Assembly (NCBI GenBank): GCA_030532895.1 | Contig: JAUNKF010000004.1 | Span: forward strand, 1 to 64,000 | DNA: 64,000 nt | DNA from: Lautropia sp. | GTDB taxonomy: Bacteria > Pseudomonadota > Gammaproteobacteria > Burkholderiales > Burkholderiaceae_E | Direction of reading: 5' to 3' | Shown here: in pieces, positions 10,946 through 19,833 of the stretch | How the letters are laid out: every line of letters starts with the position of its first letter | Position numbering within the stretch: the stretch's first letter is position 1 | Program-made: the position numbers and the translations under genes | Notes under the pieces: model-generated | The model's input: only the letters and a program-made list of their open reading frames with translations | What the model was told of the DNA's origin: nothing | Databases searched by the model: none

Positions 10946-11027
10946 GTGATGAAAGCCAGGATCAGGCAGACGAGTCTGTATGGCTGTGTGGCAAACGGGT
11001 TGTTTTCTTCTCTTGAGGCATGACACG

Positions 11028-11510
11028 ATGTGTGAATCTTCCTTAATGACATCAGCGAAGTGGGCGACGCGTTCGCGGTCGGCGATGCGCGGATTCACGC
11101 TGATCGAAATCATGATTGCCGTGGCCATCGTCGGCATTCTGGCCTCGATTGCCGTACCTTCCTATTTTGAATATGTTCGTCGAGCGAATCGTGCAGAGGC
11201 GAAAGCGCAGTTGATGGAAGCGGCCCAATACATGCAGCGCTTCTACTCGCTGCATAACGGCTATGACCTGCAGCGCGATGGCAGAACCAGGGTGGCGTTG
11301 CCTGCTTCCTTGACCAAATCACCGAGAAATGGTGCCGCACGCTACAACATCGCCATCGTCAGATCGTCGCCGGTCGAGTTTCAGTTGAGTGCAACGCCTG
11401 TGGCCAACGATGCGTGTGGCGTGTTCCTGCTTGACAACGTCGGGCGTCGAACCACCGACACCAGCAGGGTACAGGGGCAGAAGTTGAGTGCCGAGAGTTG
11501 TTGGCGTTGA
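11028..11510 (+). CDS. pilE: Type IV pilin PilE-like minor pilin
   Basis: The 160-residue product has the leader ending RSRSAMRG and the canonical prepilin helix FTLIEIMIAVAIVGILASIA with Glu5, then the PilE pattern (SYFEYVRRANRAEAKAQLME, MQRFYSLHNGY). A Cys pair near the end (NDACGVFLL…SAESCWR) forms the D-region loop. I chose the ATG at 11028 because GAGG lies nine bases upstream; ATG 11046 is the alternative. In Pseudomonas the order is pilY1 then pilE, while here pilE precedes the pilY1 pair. The small size and operon context suggest a minor pilin, not the major subunit. Confidence 0.88.
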   Translation: MCESSLMTSAKWATRSRSAMRGFTLIEIMIAVAIVGILASIAVPSYFEYVRRANRAEAKAQLMEAAQYMQRFYSLHNGYDLQRDGRTRVALPASLTKSPRNGAARYNIAIVRSSPVEFQLSATPVANDACGVFLLDNVGRRTTDTSRVQGQKLSAESCWR

Positions 11511-11539
11511 TCGCAGGAAAGAAGTGTTCTTGTCGCGTC

Positions 11540-11647
11540 AGGCAGCGTGTTCCGGCCGGCGGCGTGAAGATCCCGGCGGCGAGCATTGGCTCGCTGATCC
11601 GGGGTGTGGCTTTTCATTGGCAGGATGATCTGGGCGGGAGAACCGGC
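11540..11647 (+). repeat. Leader repeat, copy 1 (upstream of the first pilY1)
   Basis: The ~108 bp before the first pilY1 ATG resembles 15795–15902 before the second. Shared blocks include TGGCTCGCTGA, TGGCAGGATG and GAGAACCGGCATGAAG, the last containing the ribosome site and start. The gene duplication therefore carried its 5' leader along. This copy overlaps no other gene and contains no visible promoter of its own. Confidence 0.7.
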
Positions 11648-14600
11648 ATGAAGCGTATGAAACAACAGGGCGATCGATGGGAAGATCTGGCTGGTCTCAA
11701 GCGGCGCCGTACCGGGCAGGCGGTGAGCAGTGCCTTGCTCATGATGTCGCTCGGTCTGGTGCTGGGGGCTGCCGAAGCAAAAATCGCGCAAGAGTCCCTG
11801 ATCGTGAAGGACAAGCCGCTGGTCGAGCCGAACCTGATGTTCACGCTCGATGACTCAGGCTCGATGTCATACAACTTCGTCCCTGACAATGAGCTGGCGG
11901 GTCATGTGTTTGCCTACCATCCTGGCGAGCCGAAGCGATACGTCTATCCGGTGCAGGGCGTCCTGCCCACGGATGACAGTACGGTGATCGGCAAGCGCCG
12001 TCGTTCGTCTGCCATCAACAAGATCTACTACAACCCGGAGGTGCGCTACCGGCCGTGGATCGATCCTGCTTCGATCGGGGCCGTCGATCAGCACGGCAAG
12101 CAGGTGTATCGCCACCTGCCGGATGCCAATCCCAAGGCTGCTTATGTGCATTGGGATTACCAGGCTGGTGGCGAGGAAGAAGCCACGAAGGACATTACCG
12201 TTGACTTGACGGGTGATCAGCCCAAAGGGCATTTCCGGATCTGTTCAGACAAACGGCCAGACAAGCAATACAACGACCCTTGCCCCGAGTTGGTTGGGGC
12301 CAAGACGGTGGCGCCAGCGACCTATTACACCTTCGAGCTGCCTGAGAATCATCCCACCGGGGAGCCAACCGAGGCGGACAAGAACAACGGGAAGTTATAC
12401 ACGCGGGTCTCGATCAAGGATCATCAAAGCTTCGAGCGGGGCCCGGATCGCGATGAGTGCACGCCAAAGGGTGATGGCAATTACGTCTGCTCGCAGACGC
12501 AGGAATACCAGAACTTCGCGAACTGGTATCAGTACCATCGCACGCGGATGCATGTGGCCATTGCCGCGGTCGGGCAGGCCTTTGCCGAATTGCCCGCCAC
12601 GGTTCGGGTGGGCTATGGCCGCATCAACAAGAACGACGTGGAGCCGGTCGATGGCGTCGGATCCGCGGTGATCGAGCGCGGGGTTCGACTGTTTCAGGGC
12701 AATGATCGAAAGGCTTTCTTTACGTGGTTGAACACCCGAATTTCCAGTGGAGCCACCCCCTTGCTGGAAGCCACGCGTGTGGTTGGCAAGTATTTTGAGC
12801 GCCGGGATGACAATGGCCCATGGTCGAAAAGTCCTGGCACGGGTGACCGAACGAAGCATCTCAGCTGCCGTCGCTCCTATCATCTGTTGATGACGGACGG
12901 GCTTTACAATGAAACGGAAAAGACCCTGAAGGACAAATCCTTCATGACCCTGGAAACGGACAACGTCGCTGGCCCGGTGATCAGCAAGCCCAATCGCAAG
13001 ACCACGGCAGATGGCAGGACGACGTGGCAGTACCTGCCGGAAGCGCCGTATCGCAGCGCCAAAAGCGGGACGTTGGCTGACTTCAGCATGTATTTCTGGA
13101 ACCGGGATCTGCGTCCTGATCTGGATAATGACATCGAGGAGGATGCCGAGAACCCCGCGTTCTGGCAGCATTTGTCGATGTACACGATGAGTTTCGGTAT
13201 CGGTGGCAAGTTGAAACCGCCACGTCGAGACCGGGATCTGGATGAGGACGATCCGCGTCGTCTGGGGGATTGGCCTGCGCTTCTGGATGGGACGAAGAAA
13301 TGGCCGGAGAATTTCTCGGAGAATGATATCGAAACCGTGGATGATCTCTGGCACGCGGCTGTCAACGCGCGAGGCGATTATTTGAGCGTGGAGGATGGCA
13401 CGGGCTTCAGGGATGCGATGAGCCGTGTGCTCGACAACATCCAGTCACGCGAGGGTAATACGGCGGGTTTGGCCGTCAGCTCACAGACGCTGGAGACGAA
13501 CAACCAGATGTTCGTGCCTTCCTTCAGAACGGGTAAGGCCATGGGCGATCTGAAAGCTTTTGCGCTGGCAAAAGATGGTAACCAAGGGGCGCTGCAATGG
13601 TCAGCCGAGGACAAGATGCCTTCGCCTGACAATCGGCGGATCTTTGTGGGCAGGGGCGGTTCACAAGGCGGCAGTGTGCCGTTCGAGTGGCGTGCGTTGC
13701 CGTCGAATCTTCAGCTGGCGCTCTTGAAGGCTGCCGGCCTTGATGAGAGCAGCCGTCTGGGTACCAGCCTGGTGGATTATCTGCGTGGCGAGAGCATCAT
13801 CGAGGAAAATGGGTCGCAGCTGGCAGAGAAGAAGGAGAAGAAGGAAAAGGAGAAGAAAAAGGGCCAGAAGGACAAGAAAAAAGACAAGGACAAGAACAAA
13901 GGCAAGAAAAGGGATGACGACGATGATGATGACGATGACGACAAGGGGAACGGCAAGGGCAAAGTGAATGCCAAGCCGCAGACCCAGGACATCGAGAAGG
14001 TTTTCGTCAACCAGGGCAAAGGCTTTCGCAAGCGCAACAGCATGCTCGGCCATATCGTGCATTCCACGCCGGTTTACGTTGGTGCCGCGATCGATCGCGG
14101 CTACCAGCATCTGCCGGCCGAGTTGCCGGCTGGCACCGCCTCTGGCGCCAAGGCATATCGCAACTATGTTCGCAGCAAGCGGGCACACGGCGGGCGCCCG
14201 GCCCAGGTGTTCGTTGGCAGCAATGACGGTATCCTGCATGCCTTCGATGCAAGCACCGGGGTGGAAACCTATGGTTATGTGCCGCGTGCCGTCGCACTCG
14301 AGATGGCGGCACTGTCCAAGCCCGGTACGAAGCCTCGCTTCATGATGGACGGGCCGCTGGTGGAAAGCGATGCCTGGTGGGATGACAGCTGGCACAACGT
14401 GCTGGTGGGCACCACCGGTGCAGGTCCTCGCGCCGTGTTCGCCCTGGATGTGACGGACACACGTGCCGCCACGGGCTTGAACGCCCATGCGGTGATGTGG
14501 GAGATCGATGCACAGTCCCACCCCGAGCTGGGCCATGTGCTGGCTGCGCCGGAGATCGGCGTGATGCGCGACGGTACCTGGGTGGCCATCTTCGGTAATG

Positions 14601-15739
14601 GCTACGAAAGCCAATCCCGCCGTGCCCAACTTTTCGTGGTGAACCTGAAGACAGGCAGAGTCATCACCACAATCGATACCCGTGAAGGCAGCGCCCAGAA
14701 GCCGAATGGCCTGGGGGGCGTGCGCCTGATCCGTGACGGCAACCATGTGATCACGGGCGCTTATGCCGGTGATTTGTTGGGTAATCTCTGGAAGTTCGAC
14801 CTGGCTTCCGAGAAGCATGGCCAATGGAAGGTGGCTTTTTCAGGCAAACCCTTGTTCACGACGGAGGGCAAGCGTCCGATCACGGCCGCACCGGCCACGG
14901 TTAGCCATCCTGCTGGTGGCACGATGGTGCTGGTGGGCACGGGCAAGCTCTTTGAAGAGGGGGACAACACCTCCACTGCGCTGGATTCGGTCTATGGTTT
15001 GTGGGACAAGGAACGCATGGGCAGGGATACGACGGACAGGCCGGTCTGGTTGGCGGGTGGTACGACGATCGGGGCCAGAGCCGTTCGCAAACGCAGGGTC
15101 AAGCACGTGATTCATGATGGCAAAGACTTTGCCACCATCGATGAAAAGGATAAAGCCAATGCTACGTTGAACTGGCGCACGGATCGTGGCTGGCAGATCG
15201 ATCTGGACATGATCCGCCAGAGAGGTCAGCGCAATATCGTCTCGCCGTCGCTCGTCTCCGGGTTGGTGCTGTTTGAAACGATGAGCCCGGTGGTCGATCA
15301 GCACAAGCAGGTCGAGCTTTGTGGCGCGAGCGTCAATGCCCCTGCTTTCAATTTGCTGGTGGATCCGCTCTCGGGCCGGATGACGAAGAAATCACTGATC
15401 GATACGAACCGGGACGGTGTGGCCGATGCCAAGGACAAGGCGGTGGCCGGCTGGGCAGAAGATACCTGGACAGGGCGTTCTGTCGTGTTGGGTGAGGAGC
15501 CGGATCCGCCTTGTGTCAAGGGCAATTGCCAGCAATTGGTACCGCCCAGGAAGGCTTGCCCACCAGGGCATCTGGCCAACAGCGTGCTGAGCGTGAAGCA
15601 GAAAACGCCGGTCTGCGTCGAGATGCCTGGCCCCACCCGCTGGTGGTGGCGTGAGCTGACGATTCAGGACAAGAACTATGGCACCGGCAAGGCTGCCACT
15701 CAGGTTCAGCAACCGACGACGGTGCAGGGGGCGCCGTGA
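11648..15739 (+). CDS. pilY1: Type IV pilus tip adhesin/assembly factor PilY1, first copy
   Basis: This 1363-residue secreted protein has a signal peptide (AVSSALLMMSLGLVLGAAEA), then a von Willebrand A-like domain with an intact MIDAS (D68-x-S70-x-S72 in LDDSGSM) and a C-terminal PilY1 beta-propeller (QVFVGSNDGILHAFD; ITGAYAGDLLGNLWKFDL). A calcium loop of DxNxDxxxD form lies at residues 1252–1260 (DTNRDGVAD), matching the site that tunes extension/retraction in Pseudomonas PilY1. Residues about 717–793 are a very polar insert, Lys/Glu-rich and then ten Asp in a row, absent from the second copy. I start at ATG 11648 with GGGAG upstream and not at the in-frame TTG 11498, because it gives a proper signal peptide and matches copy 2. 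Role: pilus-tip adhesion and assembly priming. Confidence 0.93.
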   Translation: MKRMKQQGDRWEDLAGLKRRRTGQAVSSALLMMSLGLVLGAAEAKIAQESLIVKDKPLVEPNLMFTLDDSGSMSYNFVPDNELAGHVFAYHPGEPKRYVYPVQGVLPTDDSTVIGKRRRSSAINKIYYNPEVRYRPWIDPASIGAVDQHGKQVYRHLPDANPKAAYVHWDYQAGGEEEATKDITVDLTGDQPKGHFRICSDKRPDKQYNDPCPELVGAKTVAPATYYTFELPENHPTGEPTEADKNNGKLYTRVSIKDHQSFERGPDRDECTPKGDGNYVCSQTQEYQNFANWYQYHRTRMHVAIAAVGQAFAELPATVRVGYGRINKNDVEPVDGVGSAVIERGVRLFQGNDRKAFFTWLNTRISSGATPLLEATRVVGKYFERRDDNGPWSKSPGTGDRTKHLSCRRSYHLLMTDGLYNETEKTLKDKSFMTLETDNVAGPVISKPNRKTTADGRTTWQYLPEAPYRSAKSGTLADFSMYFWNRDLRPDLDNDIEEDAENPAFWQHLSMYTMSFGIGGKLKPPRRDRDLDEDDPRRLGDWPALLDGTKKWPENFSENDIETVDDLWHAAVNARGDYLSVEDGTGFRDAMSRVLDNIQSREGNTAGLAVSSQTLETNNQMFVPSFRTGKAMGDLKAFALAKDGNQGALQWSAEDKMPSPDNRRIFVGRGGSQGGSVPFEWRALPSNLQLALLKAAGLDESSRLGTSLVDYLRGESIIEENGSQLAEKKEKKEKEKKKGQKDKKKDKDKNKGKKRDDDDDDDDDDKGNGKGKVNAKPQTQDIEKVFVNQGKGFRKRNSMLGHIVHSTPVYVGAAIDRGYQHLPAELPAGTASGAKAYRNYVRSKRAHGGRPAQVFVGSNDGILHAFDASTGVETYGYVPRAVALEMAALSKPGTKPRFMMDGPLVESDAWWDDSWHNVLVGTTGAGPRAVFALDVTDTRAATGLNAHAVMWEIDAQSHPELGHVLAAPEIGVMRDGTWVAIFGNGYESQSRRAQLFVVNLKTGRVITTIDTREGSAQKPNGLGGVRLIRDGNHVITGAYAGDLLGNLWKFDLASEKHGQWKVAFSGKPLFTTEGKRPITAAPATVSHPAGGTMVLVGTGKLFEEGDNTSTALDSVYGLWDKERMGRDTTDRPVWLAGGTTIGARAVRKRRVKHVIHDGKDFATIDEKDKANATLNWRTDRGWQIDLDMIRQRGQRNIVSPSLVSGLVLFETMSPVVDQHKQVELCGASVNAPAFNLLVDPLSGRMTKKSLIDTNRDGVADAKDKAVAGWAEDTWTGRSVVLGEEPDPPCVKGNCQQLVPPRKACPPGHLANSVLSVKQKTPVCVEMPGPTRWWWRELTIQDKNYGTGKAATQVQQPTTVQGAP

Positions 15740-15794
15740 TGTTTGTCTGAGCGTACTGGTGCCACATGTGGGTGGTAGATGGGGGCCTTGGTCG

Positions 15795-15902
15795 GACCGT
15801 CGGGTCTGCCGGGCAGTATGCAGGTTCCGGCAGCGGGCAGTGGCTCGCTGAACCGGAGCCTGTCTTTTCGATGGCAGGATGGATCTGGGCTGGAGAACCG
15901 GC
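15795..15902 (+). repeat. Leader repeat, copy 2 (upstream of the second pilY1)
   Basis: This is the partner of 11540–11647, diverged but sharing several 10–16-bp blocks directly before the start codon. The remaining ~50 bp after the first pilY1 stop shows no other feature and no terminator, so the two genes are probably co-transcribed. Confidence 0.7.
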
Positions 15903-18900
15903 ATGAAGTGCACGAAACAACATGGCGATCAACGAGAAGGTCAGGCAGACTTTCGACGCAGGCGAACCAGCAAGGCGGTGAGCAGTGCCTTGCTGATGAT
16001 GTCGCTGGGCCTGGCCCTGGGGGTTGCCGAGGCAAAAATCGCTCAAGAGTCCCTGATCGTGAAGGACAAGCCGGTGGTCGAGCCGAACCTGATGTTCACC
16101 CTCGATGATTCCGGGTCGATGTCGTTCAACTTCGTGCCGGACAACGAGTTGGCCGGTCATGTGTTTGCCGTGCATCCGGGGGAGCCCAAGAAATACGTCT
16201 ACACGATCCAGGGCGTTCTGCCCACGGATGACAGCACCGTGATCGGGATGCGGCGCCGATCGGCTGCCATCAACACGATCTATTACAACCCGGAGGTGCG
16301 TTATCGTCCGTGGATTGATCCGACTTCGGTCGGTGTGGGTCATGACGGCAAACCGGTGTTCAAGTACTTGCCAGAAGCCAACCCCGAGAAAGCTTATGTG
16401 CATTGGGGCTATGAGGCAGGCGGTGATGAAGCAGGCACGAGAAACATCACGGTCAACCTGAAGGGGGATCAGGCCAAAGGACATTTCGCCATCTGCGCGG
16501 ACAAGAAAAAAGATGGGCCAACCCCGTCTCATACCCTGGGTGACAGGACACCCTGTCCCGAGCTGGCCGGTGCCACGTCGATAGCGCCTGCAACCTATTA
16601 CGAGTTCAGTGGCCCTCAAGAGCCGACCGAGGCGGACAAGAACAACCGACGCTTTTACAAGCGGGTGTCGATCAAGGATCATGCCAGCTTCGAGCGGGGG
16701 GCCGAGCGAGCGGATTGCAAGACCCCGCTGCCCAACAACAAGTTCCGGTGCACGCAGGCGGAGGAGTACCAGAATTTTGCCAACTGGTATCAATACCATC
16801 GCACGCGGATGCATGTCGCCATTGCCGCCGTGGGGCAGGCTTTCGTCAACCTGCCGCCCACGGTGCGGGTAGGTTATGGCCGCATCAACAAGGACGATGT
16901 GGAGAAAATCGACGGTGTCGACACCAAGGTGATCGAACGCGGCGTTCGCCTGTTCAAGGGCAATGACCGGAAGGCTTTCTTTGAATGGCTCAATACCCGA
17001 ATTTCCAGTGGTGGTACGCCGCTTCTGGAGGCTACCCGCGTGGTGGGGAAGTACTTTGAGCGTGATGACCACAATGGCCCATGGTCGTCGACCCCTGGTG
17101 CCAACGACAAGAAAAAAGGTGGCAGGAAAAAACATCTGAGCTGTCGTCGTGCCTACCATCTGTTGATGACGGATGGTCTTTACAATCAAACCGATCAGAC
17201 GTTGCAAGGCTTCGAGTGGGACAACGTGCCTGGCCCGGAAATCAGTCGTCCCAATGGGACGAAAGAACGCTATCAACCCCAGGCGCCTTACAAGAGCGCC
17301 AGAAGCGGTACGCTTGCCGATTTCAGCATGTACTTCTGGAACCGGGATTTACGACCAGACCTGCCCAATGATGTCGATGCGGATGCTGAAGACCCCGCCT
17401 TCTGGCAGCACCTGTCGATGTACACGATGAGTTTTGGTGTGGGCGGCAAGTTGCAACCGCCACGGCCGGATTTGCCCAAGGATGACCCTCGTCATCTGGG
17501 GGATTGGCCTGCCTTGCAGAATGGCACGAAGCAGTGGCCTGAGCAGTTCGCTGATGGCGACATCGAAACGGTGGATGACCTCTGGCATGCCGCCGTCAAC
17601 GGGCGGGGCGAGTACCTGAGCGTTCAGGATGGCAGTGGCTTTTTCAATTCGGTCAACCGGGTGCTTGGCAAGATCGTGGCCCGTCAGGGCAGCACCGGCG
17701 GTGTGGCCGTCAGCTCACAGGCGTTGCAGACGGGGAGTCAGAAATTCGTGCCCTCTTTTCTGACAGGCTTGGGCACGGGAGACCTGAAGTCTTTCAGCTT
17801 GAACAAGGATGGCAGTCAGGGGCCGTTGCAGTGGTCGGCTGCCGACAAGATGCCGACGCCTGCGGTGCGACAGCTTTTCGTGGGCAATGGTTCAACCCAG
17901 GGGGTGAGAAGCGCATCCTTCGAGTGGGGGGCGCTGCCATCCGTGTTGCAGCAGGATCTGCTGAAGTCGGCCGGGTTGAACTCGGCCGCGCTCGGCGCCA
18001 AGCTGGTGGCCTATTTCCGCGGTGACAAGGCTGATGAGGAAACGGGTACCTTCCGCAAGCGCAACAGCCCGTTGGGCCATATCGTGCATTCTTCGCCGGT
18101 GTACATCGGTGCTGCCATCGATCGTGGTTATCAGTATCTGCCGGCGGAATTGCCTGCCGGTGTGAATTCGGGGGCCAGCCAGTATCGGGATCATGTGCGT
18201 CGCAAGAAGGCCGGTGCCGCCCGTCCTGCTCAGGTCTTCGTGGGGAGTAACGACGGCATCCTGCATGCCTTCGATGCCGGCACCGGGGTGGAAAGTTATG
18301 GTTATGTGCCTCGTGCCGTCGCGCTGGAAATGGCAGCACGCTCCAAGCCGAAGGCGCAACATCGACTGATGATGGACGGCCCGCTGGTGGAAGGCGATGC
18401 CTGGTGGGATGGCAGCTGGCGCAACGTGCTGTTGGGCACCACGGGCGCCGGGCCGCGCGCCGTGTTCGCGCTGAACGTGACGGAGACGCGCAAGGGCACG
18501 GGTCTGAATGCCAGCACGCTGCTGTGGGAAATCGATGCACAAAGCCAGCCCGAGCTGGGGCATGTGCTGGCGGCGCCGGAGATCGGCGTGATGCGTGATG
18601 GCACCTGGGTGGCCGTGCTCGGTAATGGTTATGAAAGCCGCGCCCGCCGTGCGCAACTCTTTGTGCTGGAGCTGAAGTCGGGGCGCGTGCTGGCCAGAAT
18701 CGATACGGGCAAGGGCAGTGCCCAACGAGCCAACGGTCTCGGGGGGGTGCGCCTGATCCGTGACGGGAATCATGTGATCACGGGGGCCTATGCGGGCGAC
18801 TTGATGGGCAATGTCTGGAAGTTCGATCTGGCCTCGGACAAGGCCACGGACTGGAAAGTGGCTTTCGGGGGCAAGCCCTTGTTCACGGTGGCCGATGAGC

Positions 18901-19760
18901 GCCCGATCACGGCCGCACCAGCCACCGTGAGCCATCCGGCAGGTGGTTCGATGGTGCTGGTGGGCACTGGCAAGCTCTTCGATGAGGGGGATAACGACAC
19001 CCGTGATCTGGAGTCGATCTATGGCTTGTGGGACAGGGAACGTCTGGGTCATGACCAGGATGGCAAGCTGGTCTGGTTGCCGGGCAGCACGGTCATCGAT
19101 GCCAAGGCGGTTCGCAAACGCGAGGTCAAGCTCGTGAAGGACAAGGGCGGGGAATACGCCAGTATCGACCGTGCTGCCAAGGCCAACCAGCCGCTCGATT
19201 GGCGCAAGGATCGTGGCTGGCAGATCGGTCTGGACATGATCAAGGAGCAGGGGCAGCGCAACATCGTCACGCCTCAGCTGCTGTCGGGTCTGGTGCTGTT
19301 CGAGACGATGAGTCCTGTCATCGAAGACGAGCAGGCGTTGGCCTGTCAGCCCAGCGTCAACACGCCAGCTTTCAACCTGCTGGTGGACCCACTCTCGGGC
19401 CGGATGACGAAGAGCGCGCTGATCGACACGAACAAGGACGGTGTGGTCGATGGCAGGGACAAGGTCGTGGCCGGCTGGGCGCAGGATGACTGGACGGGAC
19501 GTTCGGTCGTGCTGACCGACGAACCGGAGGCACCTTGTGTCAGCGCCAATTGCCAGCAGTTGGCCCGTCCGATGAAATCTTGTCCTGAGGGCCGTTTGGC
19601 AAACCATCTGCTGAATGTCAACGACACGAGCACGGTGTGTGTCGAGATGCCTGGCCCCACCCGTTGGTGGTGGCGTGAGCTGACGATTCAGGACAAGAAC
19701 TACGGCACCGGCAAGGCGGCCGATCAGGTTCAGCCGCAGGCAGGGGGCGGTTCGAACTGA
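15903..19760 (+). CDS. pilY1: Type IV pilus tip adhesin/assembly factor PilY1, second copy
   Basis: This 1285-residue paralogue of the preceding gene has the same architecture: signal peptide (AVSSALLMMSLGLALGVAEA), MIDAS (LDDSGSM), C-terminal propeller (QVFVGSNDGILHAFD) and calcium loop (DTNKDGVVD). Long blocks are nearly identical to copy 1, including the shared C-terminal MPGPTRWWWRELTIQDKNYG. It lacks the Lys-rich/Asp10 insert, and the junction is replaced by a short stretch before FRKRNSPLGHIVHSSPVY. Start ATG 15903 follows GGAG and aligns with copy 1. It is the last gene of the pilus operon, followed by a strong hairpin at 19775. Two PilY1 proteins may give alternative tip adhesins. Confidence 0.93.
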   Translation: MKCTKQHGDQREGQADFRRRRTSKAVSSALLMMSLGLALGVAEAKIAQESLIVKDKPVVEPNLMFTLDDSGSMSFNFVPDNELAGHVFAVHPGEPKKYVYTIQGVLPTDDSTVIGMRRRSAAINTIYYNPEVRYRPWIDPTSVGVGHDGKPVFKYLPEANPEKAYVHWGYEAGGDEAGTRNITVNLKGDQAKGHFAICADKKKDGPTPSHTLGDRTPCPELAGATSIAPATYYEFSGPQEPTEADKNNRRFYKRVSIKDHASFERGAERADCKTPLPNNKFRCTQAEEYQNFANWYQYHRTRMHVAIAAVGQAFVNLPPTVRVGYGRINKDDVEKIDGVDTKVIERGVRLFKGNDRKAFFEWLNTRISSGGTPLLEATRVVGKYFERDDHNGPWSSTPGANDKKKGGRKKHLSCRRAYHLLMTDGLYNQTDQTLQGFEWDNVPGPEISRPNGTKERYQPQAPYKSARSGTLADFSMYFWNRDLRPDLPNDVDADAEDPAFWQHLSMYTMSFGVGGKLQPPRPDLPKDDPRHLGDWPALQNGTKQWPEQFADGDIETVDDLWHAAVNGRGEYLSVQDGSGFFNSVNRVLGKIVARQGSTGGVAVSSQALQTGSQKFVPSFLTGLGTGDLKSFSLNKDGSQGPLQWSAADKMPTPAVRQLFVGNGSTQGVRSASFEWGALPSVLQQDLLKSAGLNSAALGAKLVAYFRGDKADEETGTFRKRNSPLGHIVHSSPVYIGAAIDRGYQYLPAELPAGVNSGASQYRDHVRRKKAGAARPAQVFVGSNDGILHAFDAGTGVESYGYVPRAVALEMAARSKPKAQHRLMMDGPLVEGDAWWDGSWRNVLLGTTGAGPRAVFALNVTETRKGTGLNASTLLWEIDAQSQPELGHVLAAPEIGVMRDGTWVAVLGNGYESRARRAQLFVLELKSGRVLARIDTGKGSAQRANGLGGVRLIRDGNHVITGAYAGDLMGNVWKFDLASDKATDWKVAFGGKPLFTVADERPITAAPATVSHPAGGSMVLVGTGKLFDEGDNDTRDLESIYGLWDRERLGHDQDGKLVWLPGSTVIDAKAVRKREVKLVKDKGGEYASIDRAAKANQPLDWRKDRGWQIGLDMIKEQGQRNIVTPQLLSGLVLFETMSPVIEDEQALACQPSVNTPAFNLLVDPLSGRMTKSALIDTNKDGVVDGRDKVVAGWAQDDWTGRSVVLTDEPEAPCVSANCQQLARPMKSCPEGRLANHLLNVNDTSTVCVEMPGPTRWWWRELTIQDKNYGTGKAADQVQPQAGGGSN

Positions 19761-19774
19761 TCCTGATGGTCTGT

Positions 19775-19809
19775 CAGCCCCGCGAAAGTGCGCTGCAAGC
19801 GCGGGGCTG
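19775..19809. terminator. Terminator-like hairpin between convergent pilY1 and zinc peptidase genes
   Basis: A perfect 9-bp GC-rich stem CAGCCCCGC (19775–19783) / GCGGGGCTG (19801–19809) sits in the 73-bp gap between two converging genes. There is no T-tract on either strand, so it may act as a barrier or RNA 3' stabiliser and not as a classical terminator. Confidence 0.5.
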
Positions 19810-19833
19810 CTGGCCGGCGGAAAGTGCTGGCGT

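Noticed and set aside
15740-15794. Internal promoter or terminator between the two pilY1 genes
   Set aside because: No stem with T-tract and no -35/-10 pair could be found; co-transcription is simpler.
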